A stretch of 64,000 nucleotides of DNA from Streptomyces griseoincarnatus (GCA_014649575.1 BMTH01000006.1:365052-429051), one strand, 5' to 3'. Shown: positions 45,650 to 56,977, counted from the stretch's first letter. The notes: generated by a model not told the origin, from the sequence alone. Made by a program: numbers and translations.

Positions 45650-46681
45650 ATGGGGAACTCAATGTCGTTCATCGGCCGTGACATGGCTGTCGACCTCGGG
45701 ACCGCCAACACGCTGGTGTACGTCAGGGGTCGCGGAATCGTACTCAACGAGCCGTCCGTCGTCGCGATCAACACCAACACCGGTGGCATCCTCGCGGTCG
45801 GTGCCGAAGCGAAGAAGATGATCGGACGCACGCCGGGCAACATCGTCGCCGTGCGCCCGCTGAAGGACGGCGTCATCGCCGACTTCGAGATCACCGAGCG
45901 GATGCTCCGCTACTTCATCCTGAAGATCCACAAGCGGCGGTATCTGGCTCGTCCGCGGGTCGTCGTCTGCGTGCCCTCCGGCATCACGGGCGTCGAGCGC
46001 CGCGCCGTCATCGAGGCGTCGTCCCAGGCCGGCGCCCGCCAGGTGCACATCATCGAGGAGCCCATGGCGGCCGCCATCGGCTCAGGACTGCCGGTCCACG
46101 AGGCCACCGGCAACATGGTGGTGGACATCGGCGGCGGCACGACGGAGGTCGCGGTCATCTCCCTCGGCGGCATCGTCACCGCGCAGTCCATCCGCGTCGC
46201 GGGCGACGAACTGGACAACGCCATCATCCAGCACATCAAGAAGGAGTACTCGCTCCTGCTGGGTGAGCGGACGGCGGAACAGATCAAGATCACGATCGGT
46301 TCGGCGTACGACCTCGACACCGACGAGCACACCGAAATCCGCGGCCGGGACCTCGTCTCCGGACTGCCGAAGACCGTGGTGATCTCCGCCGCCGAGGTGC
46401 GCAAGGCCATCGAGGAACCGGTCAACGCCATCGTGGACGCGGTCAAGACGACCCTCGACAAGTGCCCGCCCGAGCTGTCCGGCGACATCATGGACCGGGG
46501 CATCGTGCTGACCGGCGGCGGCGCCCTGCTGCGCGGCCTCGACGAGCGGCTGCGCCGGGAGACCGGCATGCCGATCCACATCGCCGAGGACCCGCTGGAC
46601 AGCGTGGCGCTCGGCTCCGGCAAGTGCGTCGAGGAGTTCGAGGCGCTGCAGCAAGTCCTGGACGCCGCTCCCCGCCGATGA
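45650..46681 (+). CDS. mreB: Actin-like cell-shape protein MreB
   Basis: A 343-residue bacterial actin. Phosphate 1 loop [17 protein letters not shown], phosphate 2 loop [18 protein letters not shown] and the adenosine motif [20 protein letters not shown] are all present. In Streptomyces MreB is not needed for hyphal tip growth but for the spore wall. ATG 45650 ([11 protein letters not shown]) matches the known Streptomyces protein; ATG 45662 (MSFIG) is possible and has TGGGGAA in front. It heads mreBCD-pbp2-rodA, but a strong hairpin lies behind it. Confidence 0.95.
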   Translation: MGNSMSFIGRDMAVDLGTANTLVYVRGRGIVLNEPSVVAINTNTGGILAVGAEAKKMIGRTPGNIVAVRPLKDGVIADFEITERMLRYFILKIHKRRYLARPRVVVCVPSGITGVERRAVIEASSQAGARQVHIIEEPMAAAIGSGLPVHEATGNMVVDIGGGTTEVAVISLGGIVTAQSIRVAGDELDNAIIQHIKKEYSLLLGERTAEQIKITIGSAYDLDTDEHTEIRGRDLVSGLPKTVVISAAEVRKAIEEPVNAIVDAVKTTLDKCPPELSGDIMDRGIVLTGGGALLRGLDERLRRETGMPIHIAEDPLDSVALGSGKCVEEFEALQQVLDAAPRR

Positions 46682-46694
46682 CACACCGCCACGA

Positions 46695-46731
46695 CTCCGC
46701 CGCACGGGACCTTCCCTCCCGTGCGGCGGAG
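46695..46731 (+). terminator. Hairpin between mreB and mreC
   Basis: CTCCGCCGCACGGGA pairs perfectly with TCCCGTGCGGCGGAG, a 15-bp stem and seven-base loop, within the operon. It would reduce transcription into mreC or protect the mreB 3' end. Confidence 0.7.
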
Positions 46732-46848
46732 CGCTGGTGTCGAGGGGCGATCCGGGCGGTGACGCCCCGGAGACCCCTCACACGACCTGACACCTGAACA
46801 GAAACCACCTCCCACCCGTTCTCGACGAGGAAGGCACGGCCGCCGCAC

Positions 46849-47790
46849 GTGAGGGACACGAAAGAGAGCCGGTTGCTCCTGGTGCTGCTGATCGCCATCG
46901 CGTTCGCGCTGATCACGGTGGACATCCGCGGCGGGGAGGATTCGCCGGTCGACGGTGCCCGCCAGGCGGCGGCGTCGGTCTTCGGCCCGATCGAGAACGG
47001 CGTGTCCGGCGCGGTCGACCCGATCGGCAACGCCGTCACCGCCGTCCGCGAGTCCGGCGACCGCCACGACCGGCTCGCCCAGCTGGAGCGGGAGAACGCG
47101 GCGCTCAAGGCCGAACTCGGCAGCGACGACCGCAGCCGCAGCCGCCTCAAGCAGCTCGACAAGCTGCTCGGCGTCGCCGGCAAGGGCCAGTACGGCATCA
47201 AGGGCGCCCAGGTCATCGCCATAGGAGCGGCCCAGGGCTTCTCCTGGACCATCACCATCGACGCCGGCGCCGACGACGGCATCGAGCGCGACATGACCGT
47301 CCTCAACGGCGACGGCCTGGTCGGCCGCGTCACCACCGTCGGGCCGAGCACCGCCACCGTGCTGCTCGCCAGCGACCCCGACTTCACCGTCGGCACCCGC
47401 ATGGAGGCCGGCGACGAACTCGGCTTCGCCTCCGGCCAGGGCGACCGCCCGCTGCGCGTCGAACTGCTCAACGGCAAGGCGGAGATCAAGAAGGGCGACC
47501 GGCTGGTCACCTTCGGCTCGCAGGCCGACAAGCCGTTCGTGCCGGGCGTCCCCGTCGGCGTCGTCTCCCGCGTCGACCCCTCCGGCGGCGACCTGACCCG
47601 CACCCTGTACGTCACGCCGTTCGTCAACTTCAGCAAGCTGGACGTGGTCGGCGTCGTCGTCCAGGCGCCGAAGAAGGACCCCCGCGACACGGTGCTGCCC
47701 GCGAAGCCCAAGCCGACCCCCACGCCGACCGTGACCGTGACCGTCACGCCCTCGGCGCCCGCCGACGGTCCCGACCAGCAAGAGCAGTAG
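46849..47790 (+). CDS. mreC: Cell-shape protein MreC
   Basis: A 313-residue membrane-anchored protein. Helix ~8-24 (RLLLVLLIAIAFALITV), a coiled coil ~72-100 (RLAQLERENAALKAELGS) and a double beta-barrel domain ~115-270 (TITIDAGADDGIERDMTVLN, TVGTRMEAGDELGFASGQGD). The C-terminus is a Pro/Thr-rich tail (PKPTPTPTVTVTVTPSAP), seemingly exposed. MreC links MreB with PBP2 and MreD outside. GTG 46849 was chosen with GAGGAAGG upstream at a longer distance. Confidence 0.94.
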   Translation: MRDTKESRLLLVLLIAIAFALITVDIRGGEDSPVDGARQAAASVFGPIENGVSGAVDPIGNAVTAVRESGDRHDRLAQLERENAALKAELGSDDRSRSRLKQLDKLLGVAGKGQYGIKGAQVIAIGAAQGFSWTITIDAGADDGIERDMTVLNGDGLVGRVTTVGPSTATVLLASDPDFTVGTRMEAGDELGFASGQGDRPLRVELLNGKAEIKKGDRLVTFGSQADKPFVPGVPVGVVSRVDPSGGDLTRTLYVTPFVNFSKLDVVGVVVQAPKKDPRDTVLPAKPKPTPTPTVTVTVTPSAPADGPDQQEQ

Positions 47791-47803
47791 GAGCTGTCAC
47801 CCC

Positions 47804-48472
47804 ATGCGCGTCAACCGGATCCTGCTCTCCAGCTCGCTGATCGTCGTCGCCCTCGTCGTCCAGGTGAGCGTCCTCGCCCGCCTCCACCTCCCCGGCGCCG
47901 TCCCCGACCTGCTGCTGCTCGTCGTCCTCGGACTCGCCCTCGTCTACGGCCACGTCGGCGGCGCCCTCGTCGGCTTCGCCGCCGGCCTCCTCGCCGACCT
48001 CGCCCCGCCCGCCGACCACGCCGCCGGGCGCTACGCCCTCGTGCTGTGCGTCATCGGCTACCTCGCCGGACTCGTCAAACCCGAGAGCGGGCAGGTGAAG
48101 ACGGCGGCAGGACCGATGCTCGTGGTGGTCGCCGCCGCCGTCGGCTCGACCCTGCTCTACGCCGGCGTCGGCGCCCTCGTCGGAGACACCGCGGCCCGTC
48201 ATGTCGGCCTCAGCGGCCTGCTGTTCACCGCCGCCCTGTACGACCTCCTGCTCGCGCCCTTCGTGGTGCCGGGCGTGATGGCCCTGGCGCGGCGCGCCGA
48301 GAACGACCCGCTCGCCGAGACCAGCTCCGGCAAGTCCGGCGACCTCTCCTCGGGCTGGCTGTCCGGCGGCACCGGCCTGCGCATCGGCGGCCAGCGCAAC
48401 GGCCTGCGGGTCAAGGCGGCCCGCGCCCGCTCGGCCCGCGCCGGACGCATCAAGGGGGTCAAGCGCCTGTGA
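47804..48472 (+). CDS. mreD: Cell-shape membrane protein MreD
   Basis: A 222-residue protein with five or six helices in the first 165 residues (LLLLVVLGLALVYGHVGGAL, GRYALVLCVIGYLAGLV, AAAVGSTLLYAGVGALVGD). The remainder is a basic tail ending ARSARAGRIKGVKRL, which is longer than in rods such as E. coli. ATG 47804 is preceded by TAGGAG, whose TAG is the mreC stop, so translation is coupled. Confidence 0.93.
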   Translation: MRVNRILLSSSLIVVALVVQVSVLARLHLPGAVPDLLLLVVLGLALVYGHVGGALVGFAAGLLADLAPPADHAAGRYALVLCVIGYLAGLVKPESGQVKTAAGPMLVVVAAAVGSTLLYAGVGALVGDTAARHVGLSGLLFTAALYDLLLAPFVVPGVMALARRAENDPLAETSSGKSGDLSSGWLSGGTGLRIGGQRNGLRVKAARARSARAGRIKGVKRL

Positions 48473-48586
48473 CCTACCGAAACTTCACCGGTACGGGTGA
48501 ATACGGCTGGAACGCGCGTCCACCGGCCGGTCGTTCACCACTCGTCACCATCCGCACGCACGCGCTCTGAGAGGGGAGGAAGCAGC

Positions 48587-50920
48587 GTGACCAACATCCC
48601 CGAGACCGGCCGCAGCACACGCGTCCAGGTCCGGCTCGTCGTCATCCAGGTCCTCGTCATCTCCCTGCTCGGCACCCTCGGCGGGCGGCTGTGGTACCTC
48701 CAGATCCGTGAGGGCGACCAGTACGCCAAGGAGGCCTCCGGCAACCACGTGCAGCAGGTCGTCCAGCCCGCCGTGCGCGGCTCCATCCTGGACGCCCGCG
48801 GCGTGCCCCTCGCGGACAACGAGACGCGGCTGGTCGTCTCCGCCTCGCGCACGGACCTCATGAAGATGAAGGACGACGGCGAGGCGGTCCTCACCAAGCT
48901 GGCCGGCGTCCTCGGCATGAAGCCCGAGGACGTCATGACGAAGGTTCGGCTGTGCAACGCCGAGACCCCCCAGCCCTGCTGGAACGGCTCGCCGTACCAG
49001 CCGATCCCCATCACCGACGAGGCCACCCCCAAGCAGGCCCTGCAGATCCGCGAGCGCGCCGAGGACTTCCCCGGCATCACCGCCGAGCCCCAGGCGCTGC
49101 GCCGCTACCCGAGCCCCGGCAAGGCCAACACCGCCCAGGTCCTCGGCTACCTCTCGCCGGTCACCGACGAGGAGATCCAGCAGGCCCAGGACACCGACTC
49201 GCCCTACCTGCGCTCCGACATGGTCGGCCGCTCCGGCCTGGAGCGGCAGTACGACAAGCAGCTGCGCGGCAAGGCCGGCGTCACCCGCTACGAGGTCGAC
49301 AAGCTCGGCCGCGTCCTCGGCCAGGCCGAGTCCGACCCGGCCGAGCCCGGCGCCAACCTCGTCACCAGCATCGACTCCCGCGTACAGCGCATCGCCGAGT
49401 ACGAGCTGAACGAGGCGATGAAGGAGGCCCGCAAGCAGCACGACCGCAACACCAACCGGAACTACGAGGCCGACTCCGGCGCCGTCGTCGTCATGGAGGC
49501 CAAGACCGGCCGCGTCGTCGCCATGGCCTCCAACCCGACCTACGACCCCAACGCCTGGGTCGGCGGCATCTCCGCCAAGGACTACGCCGAGCTCACCGGC
49601 AAGAAGTCCAACTACCCGCTGCTGAACCGCGCCATCCAGGGCCTGTCGGCGCCCGGCTCCATCTTCAAGGTGATCCCGACGGCCGCCGCCATCAAGGCCG
49701 GCTACTCCTTCGAGGGTCCCTACAACTGCTCCAGCTCGTACTCCATCGGCGGCCAGGTCTTCAAGAACTTCGAGTCGCAGAACCACGGTGCGATCAGCCT
49801 GGGCCGGGCCCTCGAAGTCTCCTGCGACACCGTCTTCTACGCCCTCTCCCACGAGGAGTGGAAGCGCGACGGCGGCAACAAGCCGAAGAAGAACCCCAAC
49901 GACTGGTTCTACAAGACCGCCCACCAGTTCGGCCTCGGCGAGGAGACCGGCATCGACCTGCCCAACGAGGTCACCGGCCGCGTCCCCGACCGCCAGTGGA
50001 AGGCCGACTACTGGAAGGCCAACAAGGACGCCTGGTGCAAGTACGGCAAGAAGGGCGGCAGCTACGCCGAGCAGATCGCCTACGAGAACTGCCTCGAAGG
50101 CAACCGCCTGCGCGCCGGTGACTCGGTGAACTACTCCATCGGCCAGGGCGACACCATGGTCACGCCCATCCAGATGGCCACCATCTACGCGGCCATCTCC
50201 AACGGCGGCACCCTCTACAACCCCACCGTCGGCAAGGCCGTCATCAGCCCCGACGGCCGGACGGTCAAGGAGATCGAGCCCCAGGCCCACGGCAAGCTGC
50301 CGACGTCGAAGAAGACGCTCGCGCAGATAGACGAAGCCCTCGAGGGAGTCGCCACCCGCGGTACGGCCGCGTGGCGGTTCGGGGGCTGGCCGCAGGACAA
50401 GATCCCGATGCACGCCAAGACCGGTACGGCCGAGGTGTACGGCAAGCAGACCACCTCGTGGTTCGCCACCTACACCGAGGACTACTCGATCGTGATGACG
50501 ATCTCCCAGGGTGGTACCGGTTCCGGCGCCTCGGGCCCCGCCGTGCGCAACATCTACAACGCCCTCTACGGCGTGTCCGAGGACGGCGAGATCGACAACA
50601 AGAAGGCGCTGCTGCCCGAGCCGCAGAAGACCCTTCCCAAGGTCCGCACGGACGGCACCATCACCTCGCCGAAGATCGCCAAGGACTTCGCCAAGGAGTT
50701 CCGCCCCTCACCCTCCCCGGACGCCGAGGCCACCACCCCGCAGGGCGACGACCCCGCCGACCCCCAGCAGGCGGGCACGACCCCGTCGCCGGAGAACACC
50801 AACCGCGACACCCGCCGCGGACGACGACGGCGAGGCGGCGGCCCCGGCCGCGGCGGAGGACACCCACGCCGCCGCGCCCCCCGGCCGGGCGCGGCACGCC
50901 CGGAGAGGACGGCGTCATGA
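48587..50920 (+). CDS. pbp2: Penicillin-binding protein 2 (transpeptidase)
   Basis: A 777-residue class B PBP. Membrane helix ~16-36, dimerisation region ~60-240, and the transpeptidase with S358-I-F-K in LSAPGSIFKVIP, S412-C-D in EVSCDTVFY and K611-T-G-T in HAKTGTAEVYG. It cross-links peptidoglycan together with RodA. GTG 48587 follows GGGGAGGAAGC. The tail after ~700 is low-complexity. From about residue 740 the frame becomes Arg/Gly-rich (DTRRGRRRRGGGPGRGGG) with poor third-position GC, while another frame gives an acidic Ala/Asp tail; a pair of indels is possible. The stop overlaps rodA by four bases (ATGA). Confidence 0.93.
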   Translation: MTNIPETGRSTRVQVRLVVIQVLVISLLGTLGGRLWYLQIREGDQYAKEASGNHVQQVVQPAVRGSILDARGVPLADNETRLVVSASRTDLMKMKDDGEAVLTKLAGVLGMKPEDVMTKVRLCNAETPQPCWNGSPYQPIPITDEATPKQALQIRERAEDFPGITAEPQALRRYPSPGKANTAQVLGYLSPVTDEEIQQAQDTDSPYLRSDMVGRSGLERQYDKQLRGKAGVTRYEVDKLGRVLGQAESDPAEPGANLVTSIDSRVQRIAEYELNEAMKEARKQHDRNTNRNYEADSGAVVVMEAKTGRVVAMASNPTYDPNAWVGGISAKDYAELTGKKSNYPLLNRAIQGLSAPGSIFKVIPTAAAIKAGYSFEGPYNCSSSYSIGGQVFKNFESQNHGAISLGRALEVSCDTVFYALSHEEWKRDGGNKPKKNPNDWFYKTAHQFGLGEETGIDLPNEVTGRVPDRQWKADYWKANKDAWCKYGKKGGSYAEQIAYENCLEGNRLRAGDSVNYSIGQGDTMVTPIQMATIYAAISNGGTLYNPTVGKAVISPDGRTVKEIEPQAHGKLPTSKKTLAQIDEALEGVATRGTAAWRFGGWPQDKIPMHAKTGTAEVYGKQTTSWFATYTEDYSIVMTISQGGTGSGASGPAVRNIYNALYGVSEDGEIDNKKALLPEPQKTLPKVRTDGTITSPKIAKDFAKEFRPSPSPDAEATTPQGDDPADPQQAGTTPSPENTNRDTRRGRRRRGGGPGRGGGHPRRRAPRPGAARPERTAS

Positions 50921-52119
50921 CCGGCGGCGTCAACAGCTTCCAGGTCTCCGGGTACGGACCCGAGCGGGCCGGCTGGACGCGGGTGTTCGCCCGCGACGGC
51001 CTGGCCCGCCGACTGGACTGGCCGATACTGCTCGCGGCGCTCGCCCTGTCCCTGCTGGGCTCGCTGCTGGTCTACTCGGCCACCCGCAACCGCACCGAGC
51101 TGAACCAGGGCGACCCGTACTACTTCCTGGTCCGTCACTGGCTGAACACCGGCATCGGCGTCGCCCTGATGATCGGCGCCATCTGGCTCGGCCACCGCGG
51201 GCTGCGCACGGCGGTCCCCCTGCTGTACGGCGCCTCGGTGTTCCTGATCCTGCTGGTGCTCACCCCGCTGGGCTCCACGATCAACGGCGCCCACTCCTGG
51301 ATCAAGCTGCCCGGCGGCTTCTCCCTCCAGCCCTCGGAGTTCGTGAAGATCACGATCATCCTGGGCATGGCGATGCTGCTGGCGGCGCGGGTCGACGCGG
51401 GCGACAAGCCCTACCCCGACCACCGCACGGTGCTCCAGGCACTCGGCCTCGCCGTCGTGCCGATGCTGATCGTGATGCTCATGCCCGACCTCGGGTCGGT
51501 CATGGTGATGGTCGTCATCGTGCTCGGCGTGCTGCTCGCCTCCGGCGCCTCCAACCGCTGGATCTTCGGCCTGATCGGCGCGGGAGCGGCCGGCGCGATC
51601 GCCGTCTGGCAGCTCGGGATCCTCGACGAGTACCAGATCAACCGCTTCGCAGCGTTCGCCAACCCGGAACTCGACCCGGCCGGCGTCGGCTACAACACCA
51701 ACCAGGCCCGCATCGCCATCGGCTCCGGCGGACTGACCGGCTCCGGCCTCTTCCAGGGCTCGCAGACCACCGGCCAGTTCGTCCCCGAGCAGCAGACCGA
51801 CTTCGTCTTCACGGTCGCCGGCGAGGAACTGGGCTTCGTGGGCGGCGCGCTGATCATCGGCCTGCTCGGCATCATCCTCTGGCGCGCCTGCCGCATCGCC
51901 CGCGACACCACCGACCTCTACGGCACGATCGTCGCGGCGGGCATCGTCGCCTGGTTCGCCTTCCAGATCTTCGAGAACATCGGCATGACCCTGGGCATCA
52001 TGCCGGTCACCGGTCTGCCGCTGCCGTTCGTGTCCTACGGCGGATCCTCGATGTTCGCGGTGTGGCTGGCCATAGGGCTGCTGCAGTCGATCCGGATGCA
52101 GCGCCCCATGTCCGCCTGA
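50917..52119 (+). CDS. rodA: Peptidoglycan glycosyltransferase RodA/SfR (SEDS family)
   Basis: A 400-residue polytopic SEDS protein that polymerises glycan strands with PBP2. Ten helices are visible; INGAHSWIKLPGGFSLQPSE is the conserved extracellular loop, MPDLGSVMVMVVIVLGVLL and FVFTVAGEELGFVGGALIIG follow, and GLPLPFVSYGGSSMFAVWLA is the C-terminal signature. ATG 50917 shares four bases with the pbp2 stop. In S. coelicolor this gene is called sfr. It is the last gene of the mre cluster and ends before a terminator. Confidence 0.95.
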   Translation: MTGGVNSFQVSGYGPERAGWTRVFARDGLARRLDWPILLAALALSLLGSLLVYSATRNRTELNQGDPYYFLVRHWLNTGIGVALMIGAIWLGHRGLRTAVPLLYGASVFLILLVLTPLGSTINGAHSWIKLPGGFSLQPSEFVKITIILGMAMLLAARVDAGDKPYPDHRTVLQALGLAVVPMLIVMLMPDLGSVMVMVVIVLGVLLASGASNRWIFGLIGAGAAGAIAVWQLGILDEYQINRFAAFANPELDPAGVGYNTNQARIAIGSGGLTGSGLFQGSQTTGQFVPEQQTDFVFTVAGEELGFVGGALIIGLLGIILWRACRIARDTTDLYGTIVAAGIVAWFAFQIFENIGMTLGIMPVTGLPLPFVSYGGSSMFAVWLAIGLLQSIRMQRPMSA

Positions 52120-52138
52120 CACCGGGCCCCGCCTCACC

Positions 52139-52169
52139 GGTGCGGAGCGGCCCACTGCCGCTCCGCACC
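52139..52169 (+). terminator. Terminator hairpin behind rodA
   Basis: GGTGCGGAGCGG pairs perfectly with CCGCTCCGCACC across seven bases, a 12-bp stem at the end of the mre cluster. Confidence 0.85.
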
Positions 52170-52178
52170 CAGGGCGAC

Positions 52179-52184
52179 TAGATT
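52179..52184 (+). promoter_or_regulatory. -10 box of CYTH/CHAD gene, leaderless arrangement
   Basis: TAGATT ends six bases before the ATG at 52191; no ribosome binding site is present. The box begins ten bases after the rodA terminator. Confidence 0.45.
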
Positions 52185-52190
52185 CGGTAC

Positions 52191-53768
52191 ATGGCGGACA
52201 CCAAGCGCGAGATCGAGCGGAAGTACGAGTCCGACGACGCCACTCTGCCGGACCTGACCCGGGTACCCGGCGTCGCGTCCGTGCACGGGCGGGGCGTCAC
52301 CCACCTCGACGCCACCTACCACGACACCGCCGACCAGCGTCTCGCCGCGTCCTCCATCACCCTGCGCCGCCGCACCGGAGGCGCCGACGCCGGCTGGCAC
52401 CTCAAGTTCCCCGTCGCCCCCGGCGTGCGCGACGAAATCCGCGCCCCGCTCTCCGACACCCTCCCGGACGAACTCGCGGCCCTGGTCCGCTCCCGCGTCC
52501 GCGACCGGGAACTGCGGCCCGTGGTCCGCCTCCGCTCCGACCGCGACGTCCGGCACCTCCTCGACGACCAGGACCAGCTGCTCGCCGAAATCAGCGTCGA
52601 CACCGTCCACGCCGAACGCCTCACCGGCGGGGGAGGAGAGGCGCGCTGGACCGAGATCGAGGTGGAACTCGCCGACGACGGCGACCCGGCCTTCCTCGAC
52701 AAGGTGGAGAAACGACTGAGGAAGGCAGGTGTACGGCCCTCGTCGTCGTCCTCGAAACTGGCCCGCGCCCTCGCCGAGACCCAAACCGCCCGAACCGCCG
52801 GATCCTCCACGCAGGAGGCCGCCGCCTGCCCACCCCCCGCCACCGCACCCGAGGCCGCCCCCCGGCACAAGCACCGTCCCCGCCCGGACGGCACCCCCGT
52901 CACCGCAGGCGACCACGTCCTCGCCTACGTCCGCGCCCAGCGCGACGCCCTCGTCGAACTGGACCCCGCCGTGCGGCAGGACGTCCCCGACGCCGTGCAC
53001 CGCATGCGGGTCGCCACCCGGCGACTGCGCAGCACCTTCCGCAGCTTCCGCGCCGTCCTCGACCGCGCGGCCACCGACCCGGTCGCCGCCGACCTGAAGT
53101 GGCTGGCCGCCGAGCTGGGCAAGGACCGCGACCAGGAGGTCCTCGCCGAACGCCTCACCCACGCCCTCGGCCGACTCCCCGCCGACCAGGTCACCGGCCC
53201 GGTCGCCGAGCGCCTCGCCGCCTGGTCCGAGGCCCGCCACAAAGGCGCCCACCACGAACTCGTCGCCATCCTCGACTCGCGCCGCCACCTCACCCTCCTC
53301 GACACCCTCGACGGCCTGCTGTCCGACCCGCCCCTGCGCAAGAAGGCCGCAGCCCGCCCGGACAAGGTCCTCGCCAAGGCCGTACGCAAGGACTTCGGCA
53401 AGCTGGCCGGGCTGGTGGAGCACGCCCTGGAACTGCCGCCCGGCACGGAGCGCGACACCGCGCTGCACGAGGCGCGCAAGAAGAGCAAGCGCACGAGGTA
53501 CGCCGCCGAGGCCGCCGTCCCCGCGCTCGGCGAGCCGGCCGAGGAGGCCGTCAAGGACATGAAGTCACTGCAGGGCCTGCTCGGCGACCACCAGGACAGC
53601 GTCATGGCCCGCCGCACCCTGCGCGAACTGGCCGCCGTGGCGCACGCGGCAGGCGAGAGCGACTTCACGTACGGGGTGCTCCACGCCGGTGAGGCGCACC
53701 GCGCCCGGGCCGCCGAGGAGGCGCTGCCCGAGGCGTGGAGTTCGATCAGCCGGGCGTTCCCGTTCTGA
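52191..53768 (+). CDS. CYTH and CHAD domain protein
   Basis: A 525-residue protein with two domains. CYTH (~4-200): the signature KREIERKYE and the alternating Glu/Arg/Lys of the phosphate tunnel (ITLRRRTGG, AGWHLKFP, EAR-WTEIEVELAD). CHAD (~240-520): VLAYVRAQRDALVELDPAVR, VHRMRVATRRLRSTFRSFR and HEARKKSKRTRYAAEA, with the conserved His residues that bind polyphosphate. The two together suggest triphosphate or polyphosphate handling; the substrate is not known. Between the domains lies a Pro/Ala linker. No polyphosphate kinase gene is nearby. Confidence 0.92.
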   Translation: MADTKREIERKYESDDATLPDLTRVPGVASVHGRGVTHLDATYHDTADQRLAASSITLRRRTGGADAGWHLKFPVAPGVRDEIRAPLSDTLPDELAALVRSRVRDRELRPVVRLRSDRDVRHLLDDQDQLLAEISVDTVHAERLTGGGGEARWTEIEVELADDGDPAFLDKVEKRLRKAGVRPSSSSSKLARALAETQTARTAGSSTQEAAACPPPATAPEAAPRHKHRPRPDGTPVTAGDHVLAYVRAQRDALVELDPAVRQDVPDAVHRMRVATRRLRSTFRSFRAVLDRAATDPVAADLKWLAAELGKDRDQEVLAERLTHALGRLPADQVTGPVAERLAAWSEARHKGAHHELVAILDSRRHLTLLDTLDGLLSDPPLRKKAAARPDKVLAKAVRKDFGKLAGLVEHALELPPGTERDTALHEARKKSKRTRYAAEAAVPALGEPAEEAVKDMKSLQGLLGDHQDSVMARRTLRELAAVAHAAGESDFTYGVLHAGEAHRARAAEEALPEAWSSISRAFPF

Positions 53769-53872
53769 GCGCCGTACGGGAGACCCCTCCGGGCGGGTTA
53801 GGCTGGATGGTCACCCGCCCCTGAGGCACCGGCCCGGGGGACCAGCAGTCACCCCACACGAAGGTTCGCGAG

Positions 53873-55837
<1,965 letters not shown>

Positions 55838-55845
55838 ACCCGGCG

Positions 55846-55914
55846 GCGCACCCCTGTGGAACGGAGCAGCAGCCCCTGACGGAGGGGCTGCTGCTCCGTT
55901 CCACAGGGGTGCGC
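55846..55914. terminator. Exceptional 32-bp perfect hairpin terminator
   Basis: Arms 55846-55877 and 55883-55914 pair at all 32 positions around GACGG; the 5' arm starts GCGCACCCCTGTGGAACGGA. It lies between two convergent genes and is about twice as long as other terminators in the window. The arms are not GC-only. Confidence 0.9.
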
Positions 55915-55924
55915 GACATGTGGG

Positions 55925-56713
55925 TCACGGGACCTGGCGGCCGTTGTACGGGCGGACGCGGTGGCGGGGGCTGACCGTGCGGCGGGGTGGGCGGGTGAGG
56001 GTGATCTGGCGGACCAGTTGCTGGAAGCAGGCCAGGGCGGCGACGCCCGGGAGGGCCGCGGCCGCCGTGTCCGTGACGGTCCGGGGCGCCTGGGCCACGC
56101 AGAGCAGGACCGCGACGGAGGAGAAGAGCAGGACGACGAACCAGGAGTGCAGGGCGCGTCGTTGATGGAGGGCCGCGCGGAGGATGGAGAGGGAGCCGGC
56201 CAGCCAGGGGCCGTACACCAGGATCGGCCACCAGGACGAGGAGTCGCCGCTGCTGTGTGCCGTGGTGACGAGGAGCAGCGGCTCGTAGGTGACCACGCCG
56301 CTGAAGACGCTCACCATCGACACGGTGACCGCCGCCATCGCGGCGATGGTGTAGCTGGCGACGCGCAGGGCGTCGGGGCGTGGCCGTGGGGGCTTGCGGT
56401 GGGCGCGCGGCGCGGAGCGCAGGGGCGGCAGTTCGGCCGTGATCTCCTGCAGGTTGCCCATGGGGCTGCCGACCGGGGGAGCGGTGACCGAGGTCTCCTC
56501 GCGCGGCGGCGGCACCGTGGGGGCGGCGTACTCGTCGGTGCGGGCCTCCTGGAGGAGGTAGGCCAGTTCCTCGGCCGGGTCCCAGGGCGGCACGGCGGGC
56601 TCGACGGGCTCCGCGTAGACGGCTCCGGCCCGGTGCCGGCCGGTACCCATTTCGGTGAACGGGTCCGATGCGTCGGCGTTGTACCAGAGCGGGTCGTAGC
56701 GTTCATCATTCAT
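55925..56713 (-). CDS. DUF2637 membrane protein
   Basis: A 262-residue protein. Residues 1-115 are hydrophilic and Pro-rich, containing LAYLLQEARTDEYAAPTVPP; then four helices of a DUF2637-type membrane region: LRVASYTIAAMAAVTVSMVS, YEPLLLVTTAHS-SWWPILVY, SWFVVLLFSSVAVLLCVA and AAALPGVAALACFQQLV. DUF2637 is found in Streptomyces and in plasmid Spd-type spread proteins, but no function is established. It is convergent to the radical SAM gene and divergent to the repeat protein at 56978. Confidence 0.75.
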   Translation of the reverse strand: MNDERYDPLWYNADASDPFTEMGTGRHRAGAVYAEPVEPAVPPWDPAEELAYLLQEARTDEYAAPTVPPPREETSVTAPPVGSPMGNLQEITAELPPLRSAPRAHRKPPRPRPDALRVASYTIAAMAAVTVSMVSVFSGVVTYEPLLLVTTAHSSGDSSSWWPILVYGPWLAGSLSILRAALHQRRALHSWFVVLLFSSVAVLLCVAQAPRTVTDTAAAALPGVAALACFQQLVRQITLTRPPRRTVSPRHRVRPYNGRQVP

Positions 56714-56860
56714 GTCAGGATTGATTCATCGGGCCGGCGGGAGCACTCAACGGCGTTTGCCTGCAGTGCAGTTGGGGTGAAGCTGACCTGCTTGCCTTCA
56801 TACAGCGACTAACGGCGGCACTTTCACTTGGATGCGCGGCGAATGAGTGAACGGCCATAG

Positions 56861-56877
56861 CGACAATTGGTTTGTCG
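56861..56877. promoter_or_regulatory. Inverted repeat CGACAA-TTGGT-TTGTCG
   Basis: A perfect 6-bp inverted repeat with five-base spacer in the gap between the DUF2637 gene and the repeat-protein gene, followed by a T6 run at 56893-56898. The region is less GC-rich than its surroundings. It is a candidate operator for the divergent pair. Confidence 0.35.
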
Positions 56878-56977
56878 AAGGCTCCGAATTTCCTTTTTTC
56901 GATGGGACTTTCAGCATATGAAGGGCCCGCGAGGGTGTGCTCGGATCCGCGCGGGCGTCCCTGGCGTCCTCGCTGGT

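Noticed and set aside
45300..45650. Plus-strand frame of 116 codons upstream of mreB
   Set aside because: It has mixed third-position composition and no similarity; it lies in the promoter and leader region of mreB.
56861..56898. Hairpin plus T6 run taken as a terminator
   Set aside because: The T run is 16 bases beyond a 6-bp stem, and no gene ends upstream on this strand; it is more likely an operator and AT-rich promoter stretch.
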